A DNA stretch of 64,000 bases. Source: Nitratireductor thuwali. Lineage in GTDB: Bacteria > Pseudomonadota > Alphaproteobacteria > Rhizobiales > Rhizobiaceae. Position 1 is the first letter of the stretch, and each line of letters opens with the position of its first letter. Position numbers and translations under genes: made by a program. The notes beneath the pieces were generated by a model. That model saw only the letters and a program-made list of their open reading frames with translations, searched no databases and was not told the origin of the DNA. Positions 34,264 to 44,508 of the stretch are shown here, in pieces. The stretch lies in contig NZ_CP030941.1 in NCBI RefSeq assembly GCF_036621415.1, forward strand, positions 3,656,001-3,720,000, written 5' to 3'.

Positions 34264-35784
34264 GTGGGCATAAAGGCATCGCAAGGCCGGTTGCAGGATC
34301 GCCGGCCGATCTCGATCATCGACATCGGATCCAACTCGATCCGTCTGGTGATCTATGAAGGCATCGCACGGTCTCCGACCGTGCTTTTCAATGAGAAGAT
34401 GCTTGCAGGGTTGGGCAAGTCGCTCGTCACGACGGGCGAACTCGATCCCGACGGCGTGAGCCGGGCCGTCGAAGAGTTCCGGCGCTTTCGGGCGCTATCG
34501 GAGCAGGCCGGCGCCCAGTCGCTCCATGTGCTGGCGACGGCTGCCGCACGGGAGGCGACGAACGGTCCCGATTTCATAGCGAGGGCCGAAGAGATACTGG
34601 GAACGAGAATCCGCGTCCTTTCCGGTCGCGAGGAGGCGCAGTATTCGGCCTTCGGCATCATGTCCGGCTTTCATAAGCCTGACGGCATTGTCGGCGATCT
34701 AGGCGGCGGCAGCCTCGAATTGGTCGATGTCCGGGATCGCGACATGGGCGAGGGCATAACGCTGCCCTTGGGCGGCTTGCGCCTGCGTGAGATGTCGGAG
34801 AGTTCCGTCGCGGCTGCGACCCGGATTGCCCGAAGCGAGATCGCCCGCGCGAACTGGCTGGGCCAGGGCGCAGGCAGGGCGTTCTATTGCGTCGGCGGCA
34901 CTTGGCGCAACCTGGCGCGGCTCCACATGAACGTGACCGGCTATCCGCTTGAGGTCATGCACTATTACGAGATGGACCCTGTCCGGCACGCGGCCTTCCT
35001 CAAGCGTGTGGCCAGCGGCAGCATCGACAAGATGAAGGGGATAGACCGGATATCGAAGAACCGCCGCGCCCTGCTGCCCTATGGCGCTGCGGTCCTGTTG
35101 GAGGTCATCCGCGCCGCCAAGCCCTCCAAAATCGTGATCTCCGCCAATGGCGTACGCGAGGGTTATCTTTATTCGCTGCTTGAAGAGCCGGTGCGTGAAA
35201 CGGATCCGCTGATTTCGGCGGCTGAAGAACTGGCCCTTTTAAGATCGCGTTCGGTCACCCATGCCCGCGAGCTGGCAGACTGGTCGACCGAGGCTTTTCA
35301 GGCGCTGGGCATCCAAGAGACGGAGAACGAGGCGCGCTATCGCCGGGCCGCCTGTCTCATGGCCGACATCGGCTGGCGCGCCCATCCCGAATACCGCGGC
35401 ACCCAGTCGCTCAACATCATTGCCCATGGCTCCTTCAGTGGCATCGACCATCCCGGCCGCGCCTTCATCGCGCTCACCAACCTGTTCCGCCATGAGGGCC
35501 TGTTCAATGACGGCTTGTCGCCGGAGATGCGCCGGCTCGCGACTCCCGTCTATGTCGAGCGCGCCCGGCTTCTTGGTGGCCTGATGCGCGTCGTCTACCT
35601 GTTGTCCGCGTCGATGCCCGGCATCATCCCGCAACTGAAATGGGTAAAGCGCGAAAACGGGACGCTGGCCCTTCTGGTACCGCGCTCGCACGCCGCGCTG
35701 ATGGGCGAGCGTCCGCATGGCCGGATGGCGCATCTTGCGAAGGTCACCGGGCTCGACCTGACGCTCGGTGTCGCCGAAGCTTGA
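34264..35784 (+). CDS. ppx: Exopolyphosphatase (Ppx/GppA family)
   Basis: A 506-residue Ppx/GppA phosphatase read from GTG six bases after ppk. ASKHA nucleotide-fold motifs are IIDIGSNSIRLVIYEG, an EEAQYSAFGIMSG block and GIVGDLGGGSLELVDV. The C-terminal region (about 310 on) is helical, with an HD-like MADIGWRAHPEYRG segment. It hydrolyses polyphosphate from the ends, and possibly pppGpp. The pairing with ppk favours exopolyphosphatase. Confidence 0.93.
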   Translation: MGIKASQGRLQDRRPISIIDIGSNSIRLVIYEGIARSPTVLFNEKMLAGLGKSLVTTGELDPDGVSRAVEEFRRFRALSEQAGAQSLHVLATAAAREATNGPDFIARAEEILGTRIRVLSGREEAQYSAFGIMSGFHKPDGIVGDLGGGSLELVDVRDRDMGEGITLPLGGLRLREMSESSVAAATRIARSEIARANWLGQGAGRAFYCVGGTWRNLARLHMNVTGYPLEVMHYYEMDPVRHAAFLKRVASGSIDKMKGIDRISKNRRALLPYGAAVLLEVIRAAKPSKIVISANGVREGYLYSLLEEPVRETDPLISAAEELALLRSRSVTHARELADWSTEAFQALGIQETENEARYRRAACLMADIGWRAHPEYRGTQSLNIIAHGSFSGIDHPGRAFIALTNLFRHEGLFNDGLSPEMRRLATPVYVERARLLGGLMRVVYLLSASMPGIIPQLKWVKRENGTLALLVPRSHAALMGERPHGRMAHLAKVTGLDLTLGVAEA

Positions 35785-35819
35785 ACCCGAAGGAACGGCG
35801 CACGGAATGCCGCAATGCT

Positions 35820-36998
35820 CTATTCGGCGGCGCTGACCAGCCCCGTATCGGGTGAAAAGGTCTCGATGCGGCGGTTGTTGAAGCGCAGCGCCGTCTCGCC
35901 GCGCATCAGCTTCAGGGCCTCTCCGCCGAAGACCTCGCGCCTCCAGCCGGATAGCGCTGGAACATCGGCCTTCTCGCCTTCCGCCGCGATCCGCTCGATA
36001 TCGTCGCTGGAGGCGAGCATCTTGGGGGCGACCCCCTCCCGCTCGGCGACGAGCTTCAACAGGACTTTGATGAGCTCCGCCGCGGCCGCCGCGCCTTCAG
36101 GCGCATGGACAGGCTTCGGCAGCTTCGGCAGCTCTTCCCTCGGCAAGGCAAGGGCGGCGTTCACGGCCTCCAGAAGTCCTGCCGCCGCGCCCGAGCGCTC
36201 CCAACCCCTGGGGATCGAGCGCAGCCTTCCCAGAGCCTGCACATCCTTGGGCTGCTGCTGGGCGACCTCATAGATGGCGTCGTCCTTGATGACGCGGCCG
36301 CGCGGCACGTTGCGCTCGCGCGCTTCCATCTCGCGCCACGTTGCGACACGTTGCATGACCGCCAGCTCGATCGGCTTGCGCACCCGCAGCTTCAACCGCT
36401 TCCAGGCGTCTTCGGGATGCGGATCATAGGTCTCGCGCGCCGTCAGAACATCCATTTCCTCCTTCAGCCAGTGCGCCCGGTTCTCCCGGTCGAGCTGCTG
36501 CTTGAGATGCAGGTAGACGGGGATGAGATGGGTCACGTCCGCCAGCGCATAGTCGAGCTGCTTGTCGGAGAGCGGCCTGTGCCGCCAATCGGTGAAGCGC
36601 GAGGTCTTGTCGATCCGGTCGCCCGTGATGCGTCCCACGAGCTGGTCGTAGGAGATGCTGTCGCCGAAACCGCAGACCATGGCCGCCACCTGGGTGTCGA
36701 AGATGGGATGCGGAATGAGCCCTCCGAGATTGAAGATGATCTCGATGTCCTGCCGCGCGGCGTGAAACACCTTCGTCACCGCCTCGTTCGCCATCAGGTC
36801 GAAAAACGGCTTCAGGTCCATGTCCGGCGCGAGCGGGTCGACCAGCGCGGTCACGCCCGGCGCCGCCATCTGGATGAGGCACAATTCGGGCCAGAACGTC
36901 GTCTCACGAATGAATTCGGTATCGATCGTGACGAAATCGGATTTTTCGAGCTCGGAGACGGCCTGCTCGAGCTCATGTCTTGTTTTGATCAGTTCCAT
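35820..36998 (-). CDS. rnd: Ribonuclease D
   Basis: A 392-residue 3'-5' exoribonuclease for tRNA and small RNA maturation. DEDD exonuclease motifs are FVTIDTEFIRETTFWP (Exo I), KVFHAARQDIEII (Exo II) and KQLDYALADVTHLIPVY (Exo III). HRDC-type helices follow (MQRVATWREMEARERNVPRGRVIKDD in part). The length matches the family. It is convergent with ppx, with only 35 bases between the stops. Confidence 0.95.
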   Translation of the reverse strand: MELIKTRHELEQAVSELEKSDFVTIDTEFIRETTFWPELCLIQMAAPGVTALVDPLAPDMDLKPFFDLMANEAVTKVFHAARQDIEIIFNLGGLIPHPIFDTQVAAMVCGFGDSISYDQLVGRITGDRIDKTSRFTDWRHRPLSDKQLDYALADVTHLIPVYLHLKQQLDRENRAHWLKEEMDVLTARETYDPHPEDAWKRLKLRVRKPIELAVMQRVATWREMEARERNVPRGRVIKDDAIYEVAQQQPKDVQALGRLRSIPRGWERSGAAAGLLEAVNAALALPREELPKLPKPVHAPEGAAAAAELIKVLLKLVAEREGVAPKMLASSDDIERIAAEGEKADVPALSGWRREVFGGEALKLMRGETALRFNNRRIETFSPDTGLVSAAE

Positions 36999-37208
36999 GA
37001 AACCTGTTTATGCGCAGATGGCAGAAATGTGAAGATTTCTATTCATATCCTATCGCCCGATCCGTAGAGGGGGCGCAGGCCGTTTCTGCCGTCCGCGCGG
37101 TCCCCGCATGCCTTGACAAATCGCACCTCTCATGCGCTTTTCGCGCCGACTTCGAAGGGTCGACCCTCGACGGCCCAGCGCATATTCCAACACACGGACG
37201 ACACGACC

Positions 37209-38996
37209 ATGCACCGCTATCGCAGCCATTCCTGCGCCGAACTCAGAAAATCCGACGTCGGCAAGGCCGTCCGTCTCTCCGGCTGGGTCCACCGCGTGCG
37301 CGACCATGGCGGGCTGCTTTTCATCGATCTGCGCGACCATTACGGCCTGACGCAGATCGTCGCGGACCCCGATTCCCCATCCTTCGGCACGGCCGAACGC
37401 GTGCGCGGCGAATGGGTCATCCGGGTCGACGGCGAGGTGAAGGCGCGCACGGAAGAGACCGTCAACCCGAACCTGCCTACCGGCGGCATCGAGGTTTTCG
37501 CGCGCGAGATCGAGGTCCTCAGCCAGGCGAAGGAACTGCCGCTTCCCGTGTTCGGCGAGCCGGAATATCCCGAGGACATCCGCCTCAAATACCGCTTCCT
37601 CGACCTGCGCCGCGAAACGCTGCACAGGAACATCGTCGCACGAACGAAGATCATCGCCGAGATGCGTCAGCAGATGGCCGGCGCCGGCTTCACCGAATAT
37701 TCCACGCCGATCCTGACGGCCTCTTCGCCCGAGGGCGCGCGCGACTTCCTGGTGCCCTCGCGGCTGCACGAGGGCAAGTTCTACGCGCTGCCGCAGGCGC
37801 CGCAGATCTACAAGCAGCTCATCATGGTCTCGGGCTTCGACCGCTATTTCCAGATCGCGCCCTGTTTCCGCGACGAGGACCCGCGCGCCGACCGCCTGCC
37901 GGGCGAGTTCTACCAGCTCGACCTGGAAATGAGCTTTGTCGAGCAGGAAGACGTGTTCCAGACCATGGAGCCGGTCATCCGCGACATCTTCAAGGCTTTT
38001 GCCGGCGACAAGCCCGTCACCGAAACCTTCCGCCGCATCTCCTATGACGAGGCCATGCGCAAATACGGCTCCGACAAGCCCGACCTGCGCAACCCCATCG
38101 AGATGCAGGACGTGTCGGATCATTTTCGTGGTTCGGGCTTCAAGGTGTTCGCCAACATCCTCGCCAACGATCCCAAGGCCGAAGTCTGGGCGATTCCGGC
38201 CAGGACCGGCGGCTCCCGCGCTTTCTGCGACCGCATGAACTCGTGGGCGCAGGGCGAAGGCCAGCCGGGGCTGGGCTATATTTTCTGGCGCAAGGAAGGC
38301 GAGGGTCTGGAAGGCGCCGGCCCGCTCGCCAAGAACATCGGGCCCGAACGCACCGAGGCGATCCGCACCCAGCTCGGCCTGGAAGATGGCGATGCCTGCT
38401 TCTTCGTTGCCGGCGATCCGAAGAAATTCGTTGCCTTCGCCGGCGCCGCCCGCACACGCGCGGGCGAAGAACTGAACCTCGTCGACCGCGACCGCTTCGA
38501 GCTTTGCTGGATCGTCGACTTCCCCTTCTTCGAGTGGAACGAGGACGAGAAGCGGATCGATTTCGGGCACAACCCCTTCACCATGCCCCAGGGCGGACTG
38601 GAGGCGCTGGAAAACGAGGAGCCGCTTTCGATCAAGGCGTTCCAGTACGACATGGTCTGCAACGGCTTCGAGATTGCCTCGGGCGGCATTCGCAACCATC
38701 TGCCGGAAGTCATGGTCAAGGCGTTCGGGATCGCCGGCTTCGACCAGGCGACGGTGGAAGAGCGCTTCGGCGGGCTCTACCGGGCCTTCCAGTATGGCGC
38801 GCCGCCCCATGGCGGCATGGCCGCCGGCATCGACCGCATCGTCATGCTTCTGGTCGGCGCCAAGAATCTGCGGGAGGTCACGATGTTCCCGATGAACCAG
38901 CAGGCTCAGGACCTGCTCATGGGCGCCCCCTCGGAGGCCACCCCACAGCAGCTTCGCGACCTGCACCTGCGACTGGCTCCGGTCAAGAAGGACTGA
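37209..38996 (+). CDS. aspS: Aspartyl-tRNA synthetase
   Basis: A 595-residue class II synthetase. The OB-fold anticodon domain begins [19 protein letters not shown] and includes [21 protein letters not shown]. Class II motifs are [20 protein letters not shown], the motif 2 [19 protein letters not shown] and motif 3 [14 protein letters not shown], with a GAD insertion between. The frame is open 32 codons further upstream, but ATG at 37209 matches the known N-terminus. Most alphaproteobacterial AspRS enzymes of this bacterial type charge both tRNA-Asp and tRNA-Asn. Confidence 0.97.
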   Translation: MHRYRSHSCAELRKSDVGKAVRLSGWVHRVRDHGGLLFIDLRDHYGLTQIVADPDSPSFGTAERVRGEWVIRVDGEVKARTEETVNPNLPTGGIEVFAREIEVLSQAKELPLPVFGEPEYPEDIRLKYRFLDLRRETLHRNIVARTKIIAEMRQQMAGAGFTEYSTPILTASSPEGARDFLVPSRLHEGKFYALPQAPQIYKQLIMVSGFDRYFQIAPCFRDEDPRADRLPGEFYQLDLEMSFVEQEDVFQTMEPVIRDIFKAFAGDKPVTETFRRISYDEAMRKYGSDKPDLRNPIEMQDVSDHFRGSGFKVFANILANDPKAEVWAIPARTGGSRAFCDRMNSWAQGEGQPGLGYIFWRKEGEGLEGAGPLAKNIGPERTEAIRTQLGLEDGDACFFVAGDPKKFVAFAGAARTRAGEELNLVDRDRFELCWIVDFPFFEWNEDEKRIDFGHNPFTMPQGGLEALENEEPLSIKAFQYDMVCNGFEIASGGIRNHLPEVMVKAFGIAGFDQATVEERFGGLYRAFQYGAPPHGGMAAGIDRIVMLLVGAKNLREVTMFPMNQQAQDLLMGAPSEATPQQLRDLHLRLAPVKKD

Positions 38997-39000
38997 CGCG

Positions 39001-39663
39001 GTGGCGGCCGGCGCGCAACCATGCGAGCCGGTCCGTCCGCGCGTACTGGTTACAGGCTTTGGCCCGTTTCCCGGCGCACCGGTCAACCCGACCGAATGGC
39101 TCGTGGAGGCCTTGGGCGGGCAACCATGGTCCGATGCCGAACTGCGCGCCGCAGTGCTTGCGGTGGAATATGCCACGGTCGCCCAAAACGCCGAGAAGCT
39201 GGGCGAGAGTCACTCCCCCGACATCGCAATCCATTTCGGCCTGAGCGCCATGGCGCAGGGCTTTACGCTGGAACGCATCGCCCGCAATGAGATCAGGCGG
39301 GGCAGGGCCGACAGTGCCGGCGAGCTCGCCGCCAGCGACCGCATCTGCGATGGCGAGGCCGTGCTGCCCTCGACCCTGCCGCTCGCCCACATCGAGGCGG
39401 CGCTGAAGGCGCATGGCCTGCCGGTCTCGTGGTCCGACGACGCCGGCGGCTATCTGTGCAACTATCTCTTCTACCTGTCGCGCAGTCCGCAATGGCCGCG
39501 ATTCGCGCCGGCCATGTCCGGCTTCATTCATGTGCCGCCGTTGCGCTCCGAAGGCGAGGGGCCAGCCAATGGCCTTTGCCGCCGGGATATGTTGCAGGGC
39601 GCGGGCCTGATCGTAGCGGCCTGCATCGAGGTGTGGCTGAGGGAACGAAGGCCGCAGGCCTAG
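39001..39663 (+). CDS. pcp: Pyroglutamyl-peptidase I family cysteine peptidase
   Basis: A 220-residue C15 peptidase that removes N-terminal pyroglutamate. The opening PRVLVTGFGPFPGAPVNPTEWLV is diagnostic. The catalytic triad is Glu in ERIARNEI, Cys in AGGYLCNYLFY and His in GFIHVPPL. It starts at GTG five bases after the aspS stop, so it is probably translated from the aspS message. Confidence 0.9.
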   Translation: MAAGAQPCEPVRPRVLVTGFGPFPGAPVNPTEWLVEALGGQPWSDAELRAAVLAVEYATVAQNAEKLGESHSPDIAIHFGLSAMAQGFTLERIARNEIRRGRADSAGELAASDRICDGEAVLPSTLPLAHIEAALKAHGLPVSWSDDAGGYLCNYLFYLSRSPQWPRFAPAMSGFIHVPPLRSEGEGPANGLCRRDMLQGAGLIVAACIEVWLRERRPQA

Positions 39664-39678
39664 GGTCCTGACCCTAGA

Positions 39679-39720
39679 TCACCTCGCCGTTTCGCCGGAA
39701 CGGGAGGTGACCAAGCTTTT
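39679..39720 (+). terminator. Hairpin terminator between pcp and the convergent exported-protein gene
   Basis: Arms TCACCTC-G-CCGTT and AACGG-GAGGTGA pair around the loop TCGCCGG (39679-39710) with a one-base bulge, followed by CCAAGCTTTT. A smaller palindrome TAGGGTC-CT-GACCCTA (39661-39676) overlaps the pcp stop. Confidence 0.75.
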
Positions 39721-39740
39721 ATGTTCCAGGGGCAGAAGGC

Positions 39741-40931
39741 CTACTGGTTCGCCTTCACCGTGAGGCCGATCTGCTTGGCCAGCATTTCCGGCGCGCCCAT
39801 TGCCGCCCCCATGAGCATGGCGAATGGCACGGGCGTGGACGGCTGGGCGCTGATTTCGATGTTGTCGGGCGCCTTGAGGAACGTCGTCACCGCCTGCGCC
39901 ACCTCATTGGCAAGTTCGGTCCCCAGAAAGGGCGAAAGCTGCATCGGGATGATCGCCCCGGCCTGCGCAATCACATCTTCCCGCTTCCCGCCCTGCTTCG
40001 AGGCGACCAGATCGACCACCTTCTCGCTGAGCGAATCGTCGTCGAACCGCACCGAGAGGCCGTGGAAGGAGATCTGCTGCATCATGCCCAGCATGGCCAT
40101 GCCCTGGCTGGACCCTTCCGACGCCTTCATGTTCTCGGTCATTTCGCTCACCGACCTGATGAAGGTGGGCGTATAGCCCGAGATTTCGCCGGTGAGGACG
40201 AGCGTGCCGCCGTCGTCAAGGGTCAGGGCGTAGCGGTCGAGACGGACCTGTCCGTCCGACGGCCGCCAGCGGCCGGAAAATTCGAGCGAACCCGTCAGTT
40301 CCTCATAGCCCAGTTCCTCAATGGTCTTGCGCGGGTTCTCGCCTTTGGACAGCGACGCCGTATTTACGGTGAACCGTGCCGGGTGACCCTCGATCTCCAT
40401 GGCCTGGTCCTCGCCTGAGATCGACATGTCCGCGCGCAGGTCTTCGATGGAACCGAGCAGGACATCGTCCTCGTCGCGCGCCTCCACATGGTCGACCTCG
40501 AACCGCTCATAACGCAGCGCGCCGCCATAAGGGTCGGCGGCAGCGTCCTTCGTCAGCACGAGGCCGCTGATGGAAAGGCCGCTCAGCGAGACCTTCACAT
40601 CGTCTGCCTCATGCGAAAGCGACGCAATGTCCAGGTTTTCGACACGGTAGCCGGTGTCGGTTTCGCTGACATCCTCAAGGCGGATTTCGCCGAGCGGGAG
40701 CGCTCCCTCGATCTCGGCATCCGTGCTTGCGGCGGTTGCACCATCAAGCACAACCGTGCTTCCCTCCTGCCGCACCGCTTCCCATTCCAGTTCCACCTGT
40801 TGACGGTCGAGCTGGGCCTTGAGGGCGGATGCAACATCTTCAGCTTCGAAGGCGAAGGCCGCCTGGGACATCGCGCCAAGAAAAAGGCTGACGCCCACAA
40901 GGCGCTTCGTCAGGAGAGAAGGTCTGGCCAT
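39741..40931 (-). CDS. Exported protein of unknown function
   Basis: A 396-residue protein starting MARPSLLTKRLVGVSLFLGAMSQAAFAFE: a clear Sec signal cleaved near AAFA. The mature part is acidic, with repeated beta-strand patterns (LPLGEIRLEDVSETDTGYRVENLDI, VSLSGLSISGLVL, SMSIS-like) reminiscent of rhizobial DUF945-like or AsmA-like periplasmic proteins. I cannot name the family with confidence. ATG at 40931 is chosen because the signal peptide begins there. Divergent from the hydrolase gene at 41065. Confidence 0.75.
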   Translation of the reverse strand: MARPSLLTKRLVGVSLFLGAMSQAAFAFEAEDVASALKAQLDRQQVELEWEAVRQEGSTVVLDGATAASTDAEIEGALPLGEIRLEDVSETDTGYRVENLDIASLSHEADDVKVSLSGLSISGLVLTKDAAADPYGGALRYERFEVDHVEARDEDDVLLGSIEDLRADMSISGEDQAMEIEGHPARFTVNTASLSKGENPRKTIEELGYEELTGSLEFSGRWRPSDGQVRLDRYALTLDDGGTLVLTGEISGYTPTFIRSVSEMTENMKASEGSSQGMAMLGMMQQISFHGLSVRFDDDSLSEKVVDLVASKQGGKREDVIAQAGAIIPMQLSPFLGTELANEVAQAVTTFLKAPDNIEISAQPSTPVPFAMLMGAAMGAPEMLAKQIGLTVKANQ

Positions 40932-41064
40932 CGGGTGTGCTCCACGCGTAACTGTTACGGTTAATCTTGCTGAACTGGCAATATTATCGGTCGGCAAGAT
41001 GACGGGCGCATATGGCTGTGTCAATTTAACTGCGCAATTCATGATGAACGGAACGATCAAACCT

Positions 41065-41958
41065 ATGCATTTCGCCGTGTCCGCGAGACCATACCGCCTC
41101 TTCACGCTATGCCTGCTGACGCTGCTGACGGCGGCCGTGGCGATGACGGGTGGACCGGCCAGGGCCGGTGCATTGCACGACGGCTTGAGCTACGGCGGCG
41201 GGCTGGCGCTGGATATCCATCAGCCCGGCGAAGGGGTGACGCGCGCCTCGGCCGGCCTCAACCTCTTCGCCTTCGTCGGCAGCAGGCCGAAGCCGGTCGT
41301 CATCTACGCCCATGGAGGAGGCTGGGTGAAGGGCAGCCGCAAGAAGGTCTACTCGCTGCCCGAATGGCTGAACAGCAAAGGCTATCTCCTTGTTTCCATA
41401 GATTATCGCAAGGTGCCGGCCACCACGATAGACGGGCAGGCGAATGATCTTGCCCGGGCCGTTGCCTGGGTGCGCACCAATATCCGGAACTATGGCGGCG
41501 ATCCTTCGCGGATCGTGCTCATGGGGCACTCGGCCGGTGCGCATCTGGTGGCGCTGGCGGCGGCGCGCGGCATGGTGGGCAATGTGCGCGGTGTCATTCC
41601 CAATGACGTGCAGGCCTACGACATGGTGGCCTATGCCGGCATGCGCGGCTCGCTCGGCTACCCCTATATCAACGCCTTCGGCTCCAATCCCGACGACTGG
41701 GTGCGCTGGTCGCCGGTCACCTATGCCCGGCGCGGCAGCGGCTTTCCGCCTCATCTCTTCCTGCATTCAGGCTCGAACGGCGAGCGCCGCCGCGCGCTCA
41801 CCAACGGCTACGCAAATCTCCTGCGTGCCCGTGGCGCGCGGGTCGCCGTCTTCGACGGCAGGCGCTACACCCACGGCTCCATCGCCAGAAAGCTCGGCCA
41901 GCCGGGGGATCCCGCGACTTTGGCCATCGAGCGCTTTCTGGAGCAGGTGACGCGATGA
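41065..41958 (+). CDS. Exported alpha/beta hydrolase (esterase/lipase-like)
   Basis: A 297-residue protein with a signal peptide (YRLFTLCLLTLLTAAVAMTGGPARA). The alpha/beta hydrolase core follows: oxyanion motif VVIYAHGGGWVKGS, nucleophile elbow LMGHSAGAHLVAL and a late His in RYTHGSIARKLG. The HGGGW block places it with hormone-sensitive-lipase/BD-FAE type esterases. The substrate is unknown. The frame extends upstream, and ATGs at 41041 and 41065 are both possible; the later one gives the shorter, typical signal. Confidence 0.85.
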   Translation: MHFAVSARPYRLFTLCLLTLLTAAVAMTGGPARAGALHDGLSYGGGLALDIHQPGEGVTRASAGLNLFAFVGSRPKPVVIYAHGGGWVKGSRKKVYSLPEWLNSKGYLLVSIDYRKVPATTIDGQANDLARAVAWVRTNIRNYGGDPSRIVLMGHSAGAHLVALAAARGMVGNVRGVIPNDVQAYDMVAYAGMRGSLGYPYINAFGSNPDDWVRWSPVTYARRGSGFPPHLFLHSGSNGERRRALTNGYANLLRARGARVAVFDGRRYTHGSIARKLGQPGDPATLAIERFLEQVTR

Positions 41959-42077
41959 GGGCCAGCAGGCAGCAAGGCGTGGTGAAAAATTTCCCTACGG
42001 CCTTGCTGCCCTGTTCCCCTGCTACTCCCTTGCCTCCGGCCCTTGCCGCGAATCACTCACTGGTCTAACCGAAAGCC

Positions 42078-44333
42078 ATGGGAAAAGATCTGCTTCCAAC
42101 CGGCGGTGACGGCCGTGCATCGGCCGAGCCGATCGACCTGAAGAAGGCGCTCGAGGAGCGCTACCTGGCCTATGCGCTGTCGACCATCATGCACCGGGCG
42201 CTGCCCGATGTGCGCGATGGGATGAAACCTGTCCACCGCCGCATCGTCCATGCCATGCGCCTGGCCCGCCTGGAGCCGGGGCAGCGTTTCGCCAAATGCG
42301 CGAGCATCGTCGGCGACGTGATGGGCAAATTCCATCCCCACGGCGACCAGTCGATCTACGACGCGCTCGTGCGCCTTGCCCAGTCTTTCGCCATGCGCTA
42401 CCCGCTGGTCGACGGTCAGGGAAATTTCGGCAATATCGACGGCGATAACGCGGCTGCCATGCGCTACACCGAGGCGCGCATGACGGAGGCCGCCACGTCG
42501 CTTTTGGAGGGCATTACGGAAGACGCGGTCGACTTCCGCAAGACCTATAACGAGGAGGACGAGGAGCCCACGGTCCTTCCCGGCGCATTCCCCAATCTCC
42601 TCGCCAATGGGTCGAGCGGCATCGCCGTCGGCATGGCGACCTCGATCCCGCCCCACAACGCCGCCGAAATCTGCGACGCAGCCCTTGCCATCATCGACGA
42701 TCCGGCTGTTGCCGACGAACGCCTGCTCGACTTCGTGAAAGGGCCGGACTTTCCGACCGGCGGCCTCATCGTCGAGGACCAGGCTTCGATCCGCGAGGCC
42801 TACAGGACCGGCCGCGGTGGCTTCCGGCTGCGCGCGCGCTGGGAAAAGGAGGACCAGGGCCGCGGCATGTGGACCGCCGTGGTCACCGAAATCCCCTACG
42901 GCATCCAGAAGTCGCGGCTGATCGAGAAGATCGCCGAGCTCATCATTTCCCGCCGTCTGCCCCTCCTGGAAGACGTCCGCGACGAGAGCGCGGAGGACAT
43001 TCGCGTCGTGCTGGTGCCCAGGAGCCGGACGGTGACGCCGGAATTGCTGATGGAATCGGTATTCAAGCTTACCGACCTGGAAACCCGCTTCCCGCTCAAC
43101 ATGAACGTCCTGTCGCGCGGCAAGGTGCCGGGCGTGCTGTCGCTGAAGCAGGTATTGCGCGAATGGCTCGACCATCGCCGCGAGGTGCTTCTGCGCCGCT
43201 CGCGCCATCGCCTTTCAGAGATCGAGAAGCGGCTGGAGATCCTGGCCGGCTACCTTGTCGCCTATCTCAATATCGACGAGGTCATCCGGATCATTCGCGA
43301 GGAGGATGAACCGAAGAAGGAGATGATCGCCCGCTTCGAGCTGACCGACAACCAGGCCGAAGCCATCCTCAACATGCGGCTGCGCGCCCTGCGCAAGCTG
43401 GAAGAGTTCGAAATCCGCAAGGAGTTCGACAAGCTGTCCGAGGAAAAAACACAGATCGAGGGGCTGCTCGCCTCCGAGGCCAAGCAGTGGAAGACGGTGC
43501 GCTGGGAAGTTTCCAAGGTCCGCCAGACTTACGACCCGGAAAAGAACCCGGAGCTCGGGGCGCGCCGCACCACCTTCGCGGACGCGCCCGATCACGATCT
43601 GGAGGATGTTCATGAGGCGCTGATCGAGCGCGAGCCGATAACCGTGGTGCTCTCCGAAAAGGGCTGGCTGCGCGCCATGAAAGGGCACCTGTCCGACTAC
43701 TCCACGCTGACTTTCAAGGAAGGCGACAGCCTCAAGCTCGCCTTCCATGCCCAGACGACCGACAAGATCCTGCTGCTCACCACGGGCGGCAAGGTCTACA
43801 CGATCGGCGCCGACCGCCTGCCCGGCGGGCGCGGCCACGGAGAGCCGGTGCGCATCATGGTCGATATGGAGAACGACCAGGCGATCGTCACGGCCTTTGC
43901 GCATGACCCGGAGCGCAGGCTTCTTCTGGCTTCCCACGCCGGCAACGGCTTCGTTGTCGCCGAAAAGGACATCATCGCCAACACCCGCAAGGGCAAGCAG
44001 GTGATGAATGTGAAGGCGCCGGACGAGACGAAGATGTGCGTCACGGTCTCCGGCGATCACGTTGCCATCATCGGCGAGAACCGCAAGCTGCTCGTCTTCC
44101 CGCTTTCCGAGGTGCCGGAGATGGCGCGCGGCAAGGGCGTGCGCCTGCAACGCTACAAGGATGGCGGCATCTCCGACCTCAAGACATTCGCGATCGCCGA
44201 GGGGCTCAGCTGGCGCGATTCGGCCGACCGCTCCTTCGTGAAATCGCGCGAGGAACTGGCCGAATGGATGGGCAACCGCGCCGCCGCCGGCCGCATGGCG
44301 CCCAAGGGCTTTCCGCGCACGGGCAAATTCTAG
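42078..44333 (+). CDS. parC: DNA topoisomerase IV subunit A
   Basis: A 751-residue ParC, the DNA-cleaving subunit that with ParE decatenates daughter chromosomes. The breakage domain has [49 protein letters not shown] and the catalytic Tyr in [12 protein letters not shown]. The C-terminal part has the beta-propeller of the ParC type ([25 protein letters not shown]). At 751 residues it is shorter than GyrA and lacks the GyrA box, supporting ParC. parE is not in the window. Confidence 0.95.
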   Translation: MGKDLLPTGGDGRASAEPIDLKKALEERYLAYALSTIMHRALPDVRDGMKPVHRRIVHAMRLARLEPGQRFAKCASIVGDVMGKFHPHGDQSIYDALVRLAQSFAMRYPLVDGQGNFGNIDGDNAAAMRYTEARMTEAATSLLEGITEDAVDFRKTYNEEDEEPTVLPGAFPNLLANGSSGIAVGMATSIPPHNAAEICDAALAIIDDPAVADERLLDFVKGPDFPTGGLIVEDQASIREAYRTGRGGFRLRARWEKEDQGRGMWTAVVTEIPYGIQKSRLIEKIAELIISRRLPLLEDVRDESAEDIRVVLVPRSRTVTPELLMESVFKLTDLETRFPLNMNVLSRGKVPGVLSLKQVLREWLDHRREVLLRRSRHRLSEIEKRLEILAGYLVAYLNIDEVIRIIREEDEPKKEMIARFELTDNQAEAILNMRLRALRKLEEFEIRKEFDKLSEEKTQIEGLLASEAKQWKTVRWEVSKVRQTYDPEKNPELGARRTTFADAPDHDLEDVHEALIEREPITVVLSEKGWLRAMKGHLSDYSTLTFKEGDSLKLAFHAQTTDKILLLTTGGKVYTIGADRLPGGRGHGEPVRIMVDMENDQAIVTAFAHDPERRLLLASHAGNGFVVAEKDIIANTRKGKQVMNVKAPDETKMCVTVSGDHVAIIGENRKLLVFPLSEVPEMARGKGVRLQRYKDGGISDLKTFAIAEGLSWRDSADRSFVKSREELAEWMGNRAAAGRMAPKGFPRTGKF

Positions 44334-44431
44334 AGCATTTTGCAGTCAGGTGGAATCACCTGACGTCGCATAAATGTGGTAAAAACAAACAGATAGCGCA
44401 GATCATCGTTTCTCAACGATGATCTGCGCTA
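44331..44431. repeat. Rhizobial intergenic repeat with two nested hairpins
   Basis: It starts TAGAGCATTTTGCAG at the parC stop. TCAGGTG-GAAT-CACCTGA (44346-44363) forms one hairpin, followed by CGTCGCATAAATGTGG and then a 17-bp perfect stem TAGCGCAGATCATCGTT / AACGATGATCTGCGCTA (44394-44431) around TCTC. The first part closely resembles a repeat scattered between genes of many Hyphomicrobiales genomes (from memory). It may serve as a terminator for parC, although no T-run follows the second stem. Confidence 0.7.
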
Positions 44432-44508
44432 GCGCCGCGCGCCTCGAAAGACGCACGGCGCACGAGGCGGCCCGATGGCATCTGCCCGATCAAGGCTGAG
44501 TGTGGCCG

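Noticed and set aside
31840..34284. 814-codon minus-strand open frame opposite ppk
   Set aside because: Antisense shadow of polyphosphate kinase, which has all catalytic motifs; no ribosome-binding site or domain in the shadow frame.
37050..39176. 708-codon minus-strand open frame opposite aspS
   Set aside because: Antisense to a complete aspartyl-tRNA synthetase; low-complexity composition and no family.
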